A DNA stretch of 64,000 nt from Tatumella citrea (GCF_002163585.1 NZ_CP015579.1:1240001-1304000); one strand, 5' to 3'. Shown: positions 47,549-57,309, numbered from the stretch's first letter. Translations and numbers: made by a program. Notes: generated from the sequence alone by a model not told the origin.

Positions 47549-47655
47549 CTTGAAGTGATAACTTATTATCAGGTGTGAGCACATCGCGGCTGTCAGGAAA
47601 GATGGCTGCTAAATTATCAATCCGCAGGCAAGAATTATCGGGAAGGATCCACGAT

Positions 47656-49050
47656 ATGACTGACAACACCCGCAATTTTAAGATCTTAACCCTGTCACTC
47701 TTCACTGTCAGCTGTGGAATCAGTCTGGCACCGCCAGTAAACGCTGCAGGATTTATCGATGACAGTCAGCTGACCGGAAATATCTACTACTGGCAACGAG
47801 AGCGGGAACGAAGAGACTTATCCGACGGAAAATACAGAACTAACCTTTCACACGGTACATGGAACGGTAATCTGGATTTTTCTTCAGGCTATGTATCCGG
47901 AGTTTTTGGTATTGATCTGGCTGCTTTCACCGCAATAGAAATGACTGAGGCCGGCGAGAGTGGACACCCGAATGAAATAGCTTTCTCATCAGCCAACCGT
48001 GCCTATTCTGAGGACTGGAGAGGTGATAAGAGCGGGTTGAGCCTGTATAAAGCCGCCGCAAAAATACATCATGACTGGTTTAATTTGCACGCTGGCTATA
48101 TTCAGCCGGAAGGTCAAACCTTACTGGCTCCCCACTGGAGTTTGTTGCCAGGCACTTATCAGGGAGCCGAAGTTGGAGCTGACTTTGATTATGCTGCCGC
48201 CGGTAATCTGAAATTTTCGTATATGTGGGCCAATCGCTATAAATCCCCCTGGCACCTTGAGATGGACAGATTCTATAAGAATGATCGTCATTCAAAGATA
48301 GCCTGGTTGCATTCTTTAGGGGCGAAATATTCCCTTAAAAACGGTCTGATCCTGGAAGCAGCCTATGGAGAAGCTAAAAATTATACCCGTCAGTTTCTGG
48401 TCAAAACCAGCTATTCATTCTATCTGGCCGGTAGTCCACTGAACAGCAGTTATCAGTTTTACGGCTCACAAAATTATTCGGGTCAGCAGGGCGAAAACCA
48501 GTTATATGATGGCACTGCATGGTTGCAGGCTTTAACGCTGGGTTACCGGTTGGGGCAGCTGGATCTGCGTCTTGAAGCCACCGCGGTCAAAGCCGAAGGC
48601 AGGCAAGGTTATTTTCTGCAGAGAATGACACCCACCTATGCTTCATCAAACGGGCGTATGGATATCTGGTGGGATAACCGTTCCGACTTTAATGCTAACG
48701 GTGAAAAAGCTCTGTTTATTAGTGCGATGTATGATCTCAGCCACTGGCAGCTGCCAGGTTGGGCAGTAGGTGCCTCAATTGCTTATGGCTGGAATGCTAA
48801 ACCTGCATCAGTGATGGATTCTCCGGATTACTGGTACCGTAAGGGAAACAAAATCAGCGAATCCGCATGGAGCCTTGACGGGTTATACACTGTTCAACAG
48901 GGCAGGGCTAAAGGCACGCTGTTCAAACTTCATTTTACTCAATACAACAACCATTCTTCGATCCCCGGAGGTGCCGGAGGATATGGCAATCTGTTCCAGG
49001 ATGAGCGTGATGTAAAACTTCTAATGATGATCCCTTTCCGGCTGATTTAA
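47656..49050 (+). CDS. chiP: Chitoporin ChiP
   Basis: A 464-residue OprD-family outer-membrane porin for chito-oligosaccharides. A signal peptide (about residues 1-32, ending in VNA) is followed by the OprD-type start [21 protein letters not shown], the [19 protein letters not shown] strands and the C-terminal barrel end [11 protein letters not shown]. The frame is open 27 codons further upstream, but GGAAGGAT precedes the ATG at 47656 and gives the family length (E. coli 468). In E. coli translation is silenced by the ChiX sRNA. It heads the chiP-chiQ-chitobiase operon. Confidence 0.94.
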   Translation: MTDNTRNFKILTLSLFTVSCGISLAPPVNAAGFIDDSQLTGNIYYWQRERERRDLSDGKYRTNLSHGTWNGNLDFSSGYVSGVFGIDLAAFTAIEMTEAGESGHPNEIAFSSANRAYSEDWRGDKSGLSLYKAAAKIHHDWFNLHAGYIQPEGQTLLAPHWSLLPGTYQGAEVGADFDYAAAGNLKFSYMWANRYKSPWHLEMDRFYKNDRHSKIAWLHSLGAKYSLKNGLILEAAYGEAKNYTRQFLVKTSYSFYLAGSPLNSSYQFYGSQNYSGQQGENQLYDGTAWLQALTLGYRLGQLDLRLEATAVKAEGRQGYFLQRMTPTYASSNGRMDIWWDNRSDFNANGEKALFISAMYDLSHWQLPGWAVGASIAYGWNAKPASVMDSPDYWYRKGNKISESAWSLDGLYTVQQGRAKGTLFKLHFTQYNNHSSIPGGAGGYGNLFQDERDVKLLMMIPFRLI

Positions 49051-49073
49051 TTTTTCTCTGTTAAGGAATGACA

Positions 49074-49277
49074 ATGAAATATTTGATCTGTTTTTTTACC
49101 CTGGCGGGGCTGACAGGCTGTCAGCAATCCCGGATGGCAGGAGCAACCGAAAACACAGAAACGGTCAGCCCGCTCGATTACCAGATTTGTATCAATACGC
49201 TGAAAAGTGGTGATGATGAAGATGCCATCATCCGTTGTGACCAGGTAAGTAAAGAAATCAGGCCAGAAAAACATTAA
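49074..49277 (+). CDS. chiQ: Small lipoprotein ChiQ (YbfN)
   Basis: A 67-residue predicted lipoprotein: the signal sequence MKYLICFFTLAGLTGC ends in the lipobox LTGC (lipidated Cys16), followed by a short polar domain with two further Cys (ICIN and IRCD) that could form a disulfide. It matches E. coli ChiQ/YbfN in size and place. The role is unknown; it is always paired with chiP. The ATG at 49074 is chosen because AAGGA is 6 bases away, while an ATG 6 bases earlier abuts that site. Confidence 0.88.
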   Translation: MKYLICFFTLAGLTGCQQSRMAGATENTETVSPLDYQICINTLKSGDDEDAIIRCDQVSKEIRPEKH

Positions 49278-49299
49278 CTCCATGAATTAAGGATGACTC

Positions 49300-52071
49300 A
49301 TGAGAATCAATCCAAAATGTCTGCTGGCAGGCACGGTAAGTGCGCTGTTGTTGGGTGGCGCTGCCCAAGCAGACCAGAAGACAATTGATGCTATTAGCCG
49401 TTTTTCGGTTAAATTTTCTGTGCAGGACAACCTGGCCTCCAGTCATGGCGTGGATTGTGCGGCTCTGGGCGGGGACTGGGGCAGCTGTTACCGGGCGACA
49501 ATTACTCTGGTCAATCCCGGAGTCACTCTCAGAGATAATGACTGGGCAATTTACTTTTCCGGAATTCGTCAGGTACTACAGAGTGATAATGATCAGTTTA
49601 CTGTTACTCATCTGGTGGGGGATTTGCACAAAATCGAACCGACGGCTAACTTCCGCGGATTTCCGGCCGGGCAGGCAGTCGTATTGCCGCTGATTAATGA
49701 ATACTGGCAGGTGTCACAGAGTGATGTATTACCTCGCTGGTATGTCACCTCGGGCAGCGGTACACCAAAAGTTATTGCGGCCACTGCGACTTCTTCGCTC
49801 ACGGAAATGGCTGAAGTACCCTTTAGTCAGTGGCGGCGGGCAACATCTGATGTCAATGTCCTGATGACCGCCGGGAATCGTTATCAGAAAAACCAGCACA
49901 CACGCTGGCTGGATCCCGAAGAATTGCGTGGTCAAATTATTCCTACACCGCTGCAGGTGGTATTAAGTGAAAAAGATATTAATCTGAAACAAGGAGTTAA
50001 GGAAGATCTGACAGCGCTACCTGCAGAGACTGCTCTCATGGTGAATCAGGCACTGAAATCTGCCGGTATCACTTCCGGGCAAGGTTATCCGTTAGAGACA
50101 AAAATTGAACCATCAGAATTTCAGGGGCAAAAAATAAAACAAGGAGCCTACCGGCTGGCAATTTCCCTGGAAAAAATCCTGGTCACCGGATATGACGAAC
50201 AGGGTGTGTTTTATGGCCTGCAATCATTATTGCAACTGATTCCGTTGCAGGGCGAACCACTAATTCCTGTAATGACAATCTATGATGCACCTCGTTTTGC
50301 TTACCGCGGAATCTTCATTGATGTTGCCAGAAACTTTCATTCTAAAGCCGCTATTCTGCGTACCCTGGATCAGATGGCGGCATACAAGCTCAATGTCCTG
50401 CATTTGCATCTCAGTGATGATGAAGGATGGCGAATTGAGATACCGGGGTTACCCGGGCTCACTCAGGTTGGAGGGCAACGTTGCCATGACCTGAGCGAAA
50501 CCCACTGTCTGCTACCCCAGTTGGGTTCCGGTCCGGACAACACGACCTCCGGCAGCGGCTATTTCACTCGTCAGGACTATATCGATATAGTGAAGTATGC
50601 GGCTGTCAGACAGATTCTTATCATGCCGGAAATTGATATACCTGCGCATGCCAGAGCAGCGGTCATTTCAATGGAGGCGAGATATAAAAAACTGATGTCG
50701 GAAGGCAGACCATTACAGGCAATGGAGTATCGCTTACAGGATGAGGGTGATAATTCTCAGGTCACCACCGTGCAGTTTTATGACAGGACCAGTTTTGTGA
50801 ATCCTTGCCTGCCTTCAACCTTACGCTTCACTGAGAAGGTGATGTCGGAAATTATTCAAATGCATCGGGAGGCCGGGCAACCCCTGACCCGCTGGCATTT
50901 TGGCGGAGATGAAGCCAAAAATATCTATCTGGGGGCGGGCTATACTGATGTTGCACACCCTGAAGCAGGTAAAGGTCAGCGAAACCTCAGTCGTCAGGAC
51001 CAACCCTGGGCGAAATCTGCCCGATGTGCATCGTTGGTGAAAAGCGGGCAGGTGACGAGTTTAAAGGCATTGCCTGGCTGGTTTGCTTTGCAGGTCAGTG
51101 AAATAGCGCAAAAACAAGGTCTGGAAGGGATTCAGGCCTGGCAGGACGGTCTGAAAGAGAATCGTGATAACCAACAGTTCGCCACTCCGGCTAATGCCCT
51201 GAACTTCTGGGATACTCTGTACTGGGGCGGAGCTGAATCAGTAAATGACTGGGCAGATAAAGGCTATCAGGTGATAGTTTCTAACCCGGATTATCTGTAT
51301 CTGGATATGCCTTATGAAGTGAACGGCGCGGAACCTGGTTATTACTGGGCGACAAGATATAGTGATGAGCAGAAAATTTTCGGTTTTACCCCGGATAATT
51401 TGCCACAGAATGCCGAAATTTCGACAGATCGTGACGGGCAGGTATTCGCCGCCACATCAGAAGGTCACTGGCCCGGGGCTTATGGAATGTCAGCACAGGT
51501 CTGGAGTGAAGTCGTCCGTTCCGATCAGGATATGGAATACCGGTTATATCCGAGGTTATTTTCTGTTGCTGAACGTGCATGGCATAAAGCTGACTGGGAA
51601 CTGGATTATCAGCAGGGCAGGCGATTTGAGAAGGGCGTAACACATCATGTCGATCTGCGACGATTGAATAGTGACTGGCAGAGATTTGCGAATCTGTTGG
51701 GTCAGTCAGTGCTTGCGCGGCTTGATGCCAGCGGTATTGCATACAGAATTCCGGTGCCGGGAGCGGAAATTCGTTCGGGTTGTTTGCTGGCAAATACATC
51801 TCTGCCAGGAATCAACGTGGAATTTTCTACTAATGGAGGCCGGCAATGGTTGCGTTATAATTCGCAGCAGGTGCCGGCGGTGAATGGTGATTTACTCGTC
51901 CGATCAGTCAGTCCGGATGGGAAACGCTTTAGCCGGAATGTGCCGTTGACCATGACAGATAACGACCAATGCTGTTTTCAGCAATGCCGTACATCAGCAA
52001 CCAAACGTTGGTTACTCTCGTTTAAACGTTTTTATCATCGCTGGAGTAACAGCTGGCACAGCGAAAAGTAA
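49300..52071 (+). CDS. ctb: Periplasmic chitobiase (beta-N-acetylhexosaminidase, GH20)
   Basis: A 923-residue exo-acting enzyme that splits chitobiose and longer chito-oligomers to GlcNAc. A signal peptide (1-24, ending AAQA) is followed by a CHB_HEX carbohydrate-binding-like domain (about 30-190), a GH20b domain (about 210-335) and the catalytic barrel (about 340-760) with the Asp537-Glu538 pair in WHFGGDEAKN, equivalent to D539-E540 of Serratia chitobiase, and LHLHLSDDEGWR. A C-terminal beta domain and an unusual ~40-residue tail (CC-x4-C, then basic/aromatic) follow. It stands 22 bases after chiQ, matching the Serratia chiPQ-ctb operon. Confidence 0.93.
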   Translation: MRINPKCLLAGTVSALLLGGAAQADQKTIDAISRFSVKFSVQDNLASSHGVDCAALGGDWGSCYRATITLVNPGVTLRDNDWAIYFSGIRQVLQSDNDQFTVTHLVGDLHKIEPTANFRGFPAGQAVVLPLINEYWQVSQSDVLPRWYVTSGSGTPKVIAATATSSLTEMAEVPFSQWRRATSDVNVLMTAGNRYQKNQHTRWLDPEELRGQIIPTPLQVVLSEKDINLKQGVKEDLTALPAETALMVNQALKSAGITSGQGYPLETKIEPSEFQGQKIKQGAYRLAISLEKILVTGYDEQGVFYGLQSLLQLIPLQGEPLIPVMTIYDAPRFAYRGIFIDVARNFHSKAAILRTLDQMAAYKLNVLHLHLSDDEGWRIEIPGLPGLTQVGGQRCHDLSETHCLLPQLGSGPDNTTSGSGYFTRQDYIDIVKYAAVRQILIMPEIDIPAHARAAVISMEARYKKLMSEGRPLQAMEYRLQDEGDNSQVTTVQFYDRTSFVNPCLPSTLRFTEKVMSEIIQMHREAGQPLTRWHFGGDEAKNIYLGAGYTDVAHPEAGKGQRNLSRQDQPWAKSARCASLVKSGQVTSLKALPGWFALQVSEIAQKQGLEGIQAWQDGLKENRDNQQFATPANALNFWDTLYWGGAESVNDWADKGYQVIVSNPDYLYLDMPYEVNGAEPGYYWATRYSDEQKIFGFTPDNLPQNAEISTDRDGQVFAATSEGHWPGAYGMSAQVWSEVVRSDQDMEYRLYPRLFSVAERAWHKADWELDYQQGRRFEKGVTHHVDLRRLNSDWQRFANLLGQSVLARLDASGIAYRIPVPGAEIRSGCLLANTSLPGINVEFSTNGGRQWLRYNSQQVPAVNGDLLVRSVSPDGKRFSRNVPLTMTDNDQCCFQQCRTSATKRWLLSFKRFYHRWSNSWHSEK

Positions 52072-52112
52072 GCTGGCCCGGGGGACTCTTTAATACCGAA
52101 ACAGATAACAAA

Positions 52113-52136
52113 AAACCCGCAACGAAGTGCGGGTTT
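52113..52136. terminator. Bidirectional terminator between chitobiase and fur
   Basis: AAACCCGCA-ACGAAG-TGCGGGTTT. On the minus strand the stem is followed by TTTTTTGTT, so it is a good terminator for fur; on the plus strand the T-tract is only three bases. Confidence 0.85.
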
Positions 52137-52206
52137 ATCAGGTACAGGCTGTATTGCGGGTAGAAAATAGTCCCTTCATCGCCTGAATAATCAAAACGGA
52201 TTCTGA

Positions 52207-52653
52207 TTATTTATCGTTATGCAGTGACTCATCTTCGCGGCAATCGCCTTCGGTACAATGGCCGTACAGATACAGGCTGTGGTTCGTCAGCTTAATACCA
52301 AACCGTGAAGCGATTTCACGCTGGCGTTGTTCAATCGACTCATCACTGAACTCAATCACTTTACCGCAATCGAGGCAAATTAAATGGTCATGATGCTGTT
52401 GTTGAGTCAATTCAAAAACTGACTTACCGCCTTCGAAGTTATGGCGCGTTACAATGCCCGCGTCATCAAACTGGTTAAGCACACGATATACAGTGGCCAG
52501 GCCAATTTCTTCACCCATATCAATCAGGCGTTTGTACAAGTCTTCCGCACTGACGTGGTGGCATTCTGGTTCCTGAAGCACTTCCAGAATTTTCAGTCTC
52601 GGAAGCGTCACTTTCAGACCAGCCTTCTTCAATGCGGAGTTGTTGTCAGTCAT
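52207..52653 (-). CDS. fur: Ferric uptake regulator Fur
   Basis: A 148-residue iron-sensing repressor, the E. coli length. The N-terminal winged helix (KKAGLKVTLPRLKILEVLQ, IGLATVYRVLNQFDDAGIV) precedes the dimer domain with the metal ligands HHDHLICLDCGKVIEF (Cys93/Cys96-type pair) and a His/Cys-rich C-terminus (HCTEGDC). With Fe2+ it binds Fur boxes to repress iron uptake. AGGA precedes the ATG. A uof-like leader ORF overlaps its start. Confidence 0.98.
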   Translation of the reverse strand: MTDNNSALKKAGLKVTLPRLKILEVLQEPECHHVSAEDLYKRLIDMGEEIGLATVYRVLNQFDDAGIVTRHNFEGGKSVFELTQQQHHDHLICLDCGKVIEFSDESIEQRQREIASRFGIKLTNHSLYLYGHCTEGDCREDESLHNDK

Positions 52654-52753
52654 GCAGTTTGTGTCCTGTTACTTTTGAAAAATGACTTTGGCAAGAAGCC
52701 CTGAAGTTTGGTAATGACCTTATAATTTTTAGTTCATTATAGAACTGATGCAC
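52646..52753 (-). CDS. uof: uof-like leader ORF overlapping fur
   Basis: E. coli fur is preceded by uof, a 28-codon ORF whose translation is coupled to fur and is the target of RyhB. Here a frame upstream of fur ends VTGHKLHD and stops with TGA inside the fur start (ATGACTGA), as in E. coli (VTGQIPHD, stop overlapping fur), from memory. The start is uncertain: the only standard codon is a GTG at 52753, but it lies at or before the likely -10 box (TATAAT), so an ATT at 52726 in the position of the E. coli ATG (26 codons) is possible. Confidence 0.5.
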   Translation of the reverse strand: MHQFYNELKIIRSLPNFRASCQSHFSKVTGHKLHD

Positions 52754-52985
52754 CAAAATTGAAACTACAGCCCTTAAAACACCCCGGGTGAAATGCTCAC
52801 CAGGCAAGTAACTGGCAGAGAAAACAGACAGTTCGTTGCTTTCTGTCCGGTTCAGTCTGTATACACTGAACAGATGAAAGATTCGTGTCCGTGCTGAAGA
52901 AATTAATGCGGGAACTACTGGTCATCTTAGTCATTCCCGCAGGTGCCTGAAGCTAACAGTACCACAATTCTGATGAAAAACCCTA
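52754..52985. other. fur upstream / fldA downstream region
   Basis: With the leader this makes a 332-base gap between fur and fldA. It holds the fur promoter (TATAAT near 52735) and a hairpin TGCGGGAA/TTCCCGCA (52907-52914 with 52934-52941) with a 19-base loop. No T-run follows. No other gene is supported. Confidence 0.4.
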
Positions 52986-53516
52986 TTAAGCGTCGAGGAT
53001 TTCTTTCAGTTGTAGCTCTTCTGCCACCTGGTTAACCCACTGACTAACACGTTGGCTGGTTAATTCCGGCTGGCGATCTTCATCAACGGCCAGTCCCAGG
53101 AAATGACTGTCATCAGCCAGACCTTTAGAGGCTTCGAAGTGGTAACCGGCGGTTGGCCAGTGGCCGACAATAACTGCACCGTTCGGCTCAATAATGTCGC
53201 GGATTGTGCCCAGAGCGTCACAGAAATATTCCGCATAATCTTCCTGGTCACCACAACCAAACAACGCTACCAGCTTACCGTTAAAATCAATTTCTTCCAG
53301 GGTAGGAAAGAAATCATCCCAGTCACACTGTGCTTCTCCATAGTACCAGGTTGGGATACCCAGCAGCAGAATATCGAAAGCTTCCAAATCTTCTTTGGTA
53401 CTTTTAGCGATGTCGTGCACTTCAGCAACGTCTTTACCCAATTGTTTTTGGATCATTTTTGCGATGTTTTCTGTGTTGCCGGTATCGCTGCCAAAAAAGA
53501 TGCCTACGATTGCCAT
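52986..53516 (-). CDS. fldA: Flavodoxin 1 (FldA)
   Basis: A 176-residue long-chain flavodoxin, the E. coli length. The FMN phosphate loop is GSDTGNTEN (about residues 10-18), the isoalloxazine-stacking loop is TWYYGEAQCDWDD and the second is GCGDQEDYAEYFCDAL. It is a low-potential electron donor for enzymes including radical-SAM proteins such as LipA and MiaB in this window, and for MetH. AGAGGTT precedes the ATG. The position next to fur is conserved. Confidence 0.98.
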   Translation of the reverse strand: MAIVGIFFGSDTGNTENIAKMIQKQLGKDVAEVHDIAKSTKEDLEAFDILLLGIPTWYYGEAQCDWDDFFPTLEEIDFNGKLVALFGCGDQEDYAEYFCDALGTIRDIIEPNGAVIVGHWPTAGYHFEASKGLADDSHFLGLAVDEDRQPELTSQRVSQWVNQVAEELQLKEILDA

Positions 53517-53649
53517 GTGGGGATAACCTCTTGAATCTTTAGTTCAGATAATTGTAATTTCAGTACAGATATGCAGATGATAGCAGACCTGAGTAGTGTG
53601 AGAAACTTGTAAACCGGCCAGTTTTGTTCCTGAGTGCGGTTGTCCCGGG

Positions 53650-53925
53650 CTAGCCCTGTTTTAGTTGCGCCAGAATGATTTGTTCTATGAGCTCACTTCG
53701 ACTCAGGTTTTGTTCTGCCGCCAGAGAATTCAGAGCATCGACAATGTCACTGCTCATTTTAAGTTCAACCCGCTGCAATCCACGGACTTTATCTCGTTTC
53801 AGCTGATTGCGTTTATTTATCCGCAGTTGCTCATCCCGCGAAAGCAGGCTGGTTTTGGGACGTCCCGGCCGGCGTTCGTTGGCGAACAAATCGAGCGTGG
53901 TACGATCCGTATTTTCTTTTGCCAT
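53650..53925 (-). CDS. ybfE: YbfE, ribbon-helix-helix-like DNA-binding protein
   Basis: A 91-residue protein matching E. coli YbfE (97): TDRTTLDLFANERRPGRPKT, LSRDEQLRINKRNQLKRDKVRG, and a C-terminal ribbon-helix-helix-like part (RVELKMSSDIVDALNSLA, LSRSELIEQIILAQL). The N-terminus is basic with an AT-hook-like GRPK. In E. coli the gene is LexA-regulated; I see no convincing CTGT-N8-ACAG box here. The frame is open to 53970, but the MAKE start matches the family. Its targets are unknown. Confidence 0.9.
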   Translation of the reverse strand: MAKENTDRTTLDLFANERRPGRPKTSLLSRDEQLRINKRNQLKRDKVRGLQRVELKMSSDIVDALNSLAAEQNLSRSELIEQIILAQLKQG

Positions 53926-54070
53926 GATTTTTGAAACTGACACCTGCGTTATATCAGATACACGCAGCAAAGTGATGAATGAATACAGTTATCATGTTAA
54001 AAGCACACGATAAAAATTTAGCGCGCAATCATACTCCAGTGCGATGAATGACGCCAATACTTATACAGCA

Positions 54071-54853
54071 TCACTCCGGAGTTTTCGCATTCAGTGACAG
54101 GAAACGTTGTACTGCGCTGATGACTGCCTGCGGTTTTTCTGCGTGAACCCAGTGTCCAGCACCCGCAACGATATATGCTTTTGCATGAGGAAACTGTGCC
54201 AGTAATTCAGCACGATAACAGTTATCCAGGTAGGGTGAGGAGCCACCGGCAATAAACAAGGCAGGGCCAGGCCAGGCAGGGCAGGTCTCCCAGCCAGTGA
54301 TAGCGGCATAATTATCCCAGAGAACCGGGACGTTAAATAACCATTCCCCCTGATGGAAGGATTTCAGCAGAAAACTGATCACCATTTCATCATTGAGAAT
54401 AGGGCGCATTAATTCTGCCGCCGATTCTCTGCGTGTAACGGCAGCATCTGTCACTGCCCGCAGTGCGGCAAAAATATCATCATGTCGCCTGGCCTGATAA
54501 TCCACCGGAGCGATGTCGATCATTATCAGCCGACGCACCCGCTGTGGCGCGAGAGCGGCCAGTGCCATCGCAATTTTACCACCCATTGAGTGGCCTATTA
54601 CATCCACCTGTTCCAGCTGGTGGTGATCAAGCGTATCCACCATATCCCGGGCCATCGCGGCATAACTCATTTCCGTGGAACGTGGGGAGTGGCCGTGATT
54701 TCTGACATCCACCTGTAACACCCGGGTATGGGATTTCAGGCTACGAGCCAGGACTCCCAGATTGTCCAGACTGCCGAACAGGCCATGAATCAGCAGGGTC
54801 GGGGATGATTCTTCATCAATTTGTTCAGTTTGCAGACGGCTGTTTAAAATCAT
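54071..54853 (-). CDS. ybfF: Alpha/beta-hydrolase esterase YbfF
   Basis: A 260-residue alpha/beta-hydrolase. The oxyanion region is HGLFGSLDNL (about residues 23-32), the nucleophile elbow is GHSMGG (Ser about residue 92), and the catalytic His is in GAGHWVHAEKP near the C-terminus. E. coli YbfF hydrolyses acyl-CoA thioesters and short esters; the natural substrate is not settled. It is divergent from seqA, as in E. coli. Confidence 0.95.
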   Translation of the reverse strand: MILNSRLQTEQIDEESSPTLLIHGLFGSLDNLGVLARSLKSHTRVLQVDVRNHGHSPRSTEMSYAAMARDMVDTLDHHQLEQVDVIGHSMGGKIAMALAALAPQRVRRLIMIDIAPVDYQARRHDDIFAALRAVTDAAVTRRESAAELMRPILNDEMVISFLLKSFHQGEWLFNVPVLWDNYAAITGWETCPAWPGPALFIAGGSSPYLDNCYRAELLAQFPHAKAYIVAGAGHWVHAEKPQAVISAVQRFLSLNAKTPE

Positions 54854-55093
54854 GGCAAAGTTCTTACAGTGGAAAGGCTTGCTTAGGGTATCATGGTTTA
54901 ATCTTTCAGGAACTCAGCGGCAAATCTTTAGGGCATTTTCTGACTTTTAACGGAATCGCTATTCAGCGCTACCGGCTGGTCTGAGTTTAATTTTATAATC
55001 AACAGGTAAAATACCGCGCACAGAATCCCCGGAAATTTCCGGTATACTGATGTTTACAGGATTTTTACCTCAGTCATAACAGTACGGAAAAAG

Positions 55094-55639
55094 ATGAAAA
55101 CGATTGAAGTAGACGATGACCTTTATCGCTATATTGCCAGCCATACACGTCATATTGGCGAAAGTGCCTCTGATATTCTGCGCAGAATGCTGAAAGTTTC
55201 TGAGCAGGCGGTTTCTGGCTCCGATCAGGGCAAAGCGGAAAAGGATGAAGCACCTGCACTGGCTGCTGTGCGCAGTGATGTTCGTCCGCAGGATCGGGTC
55301 CGTACAGTACGTGAACTGCTGTTATCCGATGAATATGCAGAGCAGAAGCGTGCGGTTAACCGGTTTATGATGGTGTTGTCAACACTTTACCGACTGGAAC
55401 CGCAGGAGTTTCAGCTGGCAACCACCACCATGCAGGGGCGTACCCGGGTCTATTTTGCCGGTGATGAACAAACACTGTTACAGAATGGTACTCACACCAA
55501 GCCAAAACATATTCCGGGAACTCCGTATTGGGTTATTACTAATACCAACACCGGACGTAAGTGCAGCATGATTGAACATATTATGCAGTCAATGAAGTTC
55601 CCTCAGGAACTCGCTGATAAAGTTTGCGGTACTATCTAA
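55094..55639 (+). CDS. seqA: Negative modulator of replication initiation SeqA
   Basis: A 181-residue protein, the E. coli length. The N-terminal oligomerisation domain (MKTIEVDDDLYRYIASHTRHIGES, ribbon-helix-helix-like) and a linker (about 40-65) precede the C-terminal domain that reads hemimethylated GATC pairs, with TNTNTGRKCSMIEHIMQ at its end. It sequesters oriC and delays re-initiation. GGAA lies before the ATG. It is 29 bases upstream of pgm and likely co-transcribed, as in E. coli. Confidence 0.97.
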   Translation: MKTIEVDDDLYRYIASHTRHIGESASDILRRMLKVSEQAVSGSDQGKAEKDEAPALAAVRSDVRPQDRVRTVRELLLSDEYAEQKRAVNRFMMVLSTLYRLEPQEFQLATTTMQGRTRVYFAGDEQTLLQNGTHTKPKHIPGTPYWVITNTNTGRKCSMIEHIMQSMKFPQELADKVCGTI

Positions 55640-55668
55640 TCCGAACATAAGCGTTAGGGAGAAATGCC

Positions 55669-57309
55669 ATGGCCAATCACCCAAGAGCAGGGCAACCTGC
55701 TCAGCAGAGTGACCTGATTAATGTTGCACAACTTACATCACAATATTATGTGCTGAAACCGGATACAGCTAACAGTGAGCATGCTGTTAAGTTTGGTACT
55801 TCCGGTCACCGTGGCAGTTCAGCCCGACACAGTTTCAACGAAACTCATATCCTTGCTATCGCCCAGGCTATTGCTGAAGAACGCAAAAAAAATGGCGTTA
55901 CCGGGCCTTGCTATGTTGGTAAGGATACTCATGCACTTTCAGAACCCGCGATACTTTCGGTACTGGAAGTTCTGACGGCTAACGGTGTTGAAGTGATTAT
56001 CCAGAAGGATAACGGTTATACTCCAACGCCTTCTGTCTCTAACGCGATTCTTGAACATAATAAACGTCACAGTTCACAGGCTGACGGTATTGTGATTACG
56101 CCGTCTCATAATCCTCCGGATGATGGCGGTATTAAATACAATCCGCCTAATGGCGGACCTGCTGATACCAATGTGACGAAAGTGGTTGAAGTACGGGCCA
56201 ATCAGCTGATTAAAGATGGCCTTCGTGATGTCAAACGTTTCACGCTTAATCAGGCTTACGAGAGTGGTCTGATTAGTGAGCAGGATCTGGTGCAGCCTTA
56301 TATCGAAGGTCTGGCTGAGATCATTGACTTTGATGCGATCAAAAAAGCAAACCTGACCATCGGTGTTGATCCACTGGGTGGATCCGGCATTGGCTACTGG
56401 CCACGGATCGCCGAACATTATCAGCTGAATATTACCCTGGTTAACGATGCCATCGATCAGACCTTCCGCTTTATGCACCTGGATAAAGATGGTGTAATCC
56501 GCATGGATTGCTCTTCTGAGTGCGCGATGGCAGGGTTGCTGGCTTTGCGCGACAAATTCGATTTAGCTTTTGCCAACGATCCGGACTACGACCGTCACGG
56601 AATTGTTACCCCTGCAGGGCTGATGAATCCGAACCATTACCTGGCTGTAGCGATTGATTATCTGTTCCGTCACCGTAAACAGTGGTCAGCCGATGTAGCT
56701 GTTGGAAAAACGCTGGTTTCCAGCGCCATGATTGACCGGGTGGTTGAAGATTTAGGCCGTAAGCTGGTGGAAGTTCCGGTGGGCTTCAAGTGGTTCGTGG
56801 ACGGGTTATATGATGGTACCCTCGGCTTTGGTGGTGAAGAGAGTGCCGGTGCTTCGTTCCTGCGTTTTGACGGTACACCGTGGTCAACCGATAAAGATGG
56901 CATCATTATGTGTCTGCTGGCTGCTGAAATTACCGCAGTGACAGGTCTGAACCCGCAGCAGCACTATGATAATCTGGCGGCTAAATTTGGTTCTCCAAGC
57001 TACAACCGTATCCAGGCGACGGCCAGTTCTGCACAAAAAGCAGTGTTGTCTAAGCTGTCTCCGGAGATGGTCAGTGCTGACACTCTGGCAGGTGACCCAA
57101 TTATCGCTCGTCTGACAGAGGCTCCTGGCAACGGTGCTTCGATTGGCGGTCTGAAGGTGATGACCAAAAACGGCTGGTTCGCTGCCCGCCCCTCAGGTAC
57201 CGAAGATGCTTACAAAATTTATTGTGAAAGCTTCCTGGGTGCTGAGCATCGTGAAAAAATCGAACAGGAAGCTGTTAAGATTGTCAGTGAAGTTCTGAAA
57301 AATGCCTGA
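55669..57309 (+). CDS. pgm: Phosphoglucomutase Pgm
   Basis: A 546-residue alpha-D-phosphohexomutase interconverting glucose 1-phosphate and glucose 6-phosphate. The phosphoserine loop is TPSHNPP (Ser146), the Mg loop is the DPDYDRHG segment ([11 protein letters not shown]), the sugar-binding loop is GGEESAGAS and the phosphate-binding loop is [12 protein letters not shown]. The length equals E. coli Pgm (546). GGGAG precedes the ATG. It links glycogen, UDP-glucose and trehalose metabolism to glycolysis. Confidence 0.98.
   Translation: MANHPRAGQPAQQSDLINVAQLTSQYYVLKPDTANSEHAVKFGTSGHRGSSARHSFNETHILAIAQAIAEERKKNGVTGPCYVGKDTHALSEPAILSVLEVLTANGVEVIIQKDNGYTPTPSVSNAILEHNKRHSSQADGIVITPSHNPPDDGGIKYNPPNGGPADTNVTKVVEVRANQLIKDGLRDVKRFTLNQAYESGLISEQDLVQPYIEGLAEIIDFDAIKKANLTIGVDPLGGSGIGYWPRIAEHYQLNITLVNDAIDQTFRFMHLDKDGVIRMDCSSECAMAGLLALRDKFDLAFANDPDYDRHGIVTPAGLMNPNHYLAVAIDYLFRHRKQWSADVAVGKTLVSSAMIDRVVEDLGRKLVEVPVGFKWFVDGLYDGTLGFGGEESAGASFLRFDGTPWSTDKDGIIMCLLAAEITAVTGLNPQQHYDNLAAKFGSPSYNRIQATASSAQKAVLSKLSPEMVSADTLAGDPIIARLTEAPGNGASIGGLKVMTKNGWFAARPSGTEDAYKIYCESFLGAEHREKIEQEAVKIVSEVLKNA

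Noticed and set aside
53926..54070. LexA box upstream of ybfE
   Set aside because: The best candidate, CTGTATTCATTCATCA, lacks the right half ACAG, so SOS control as in E. coli is not supported.
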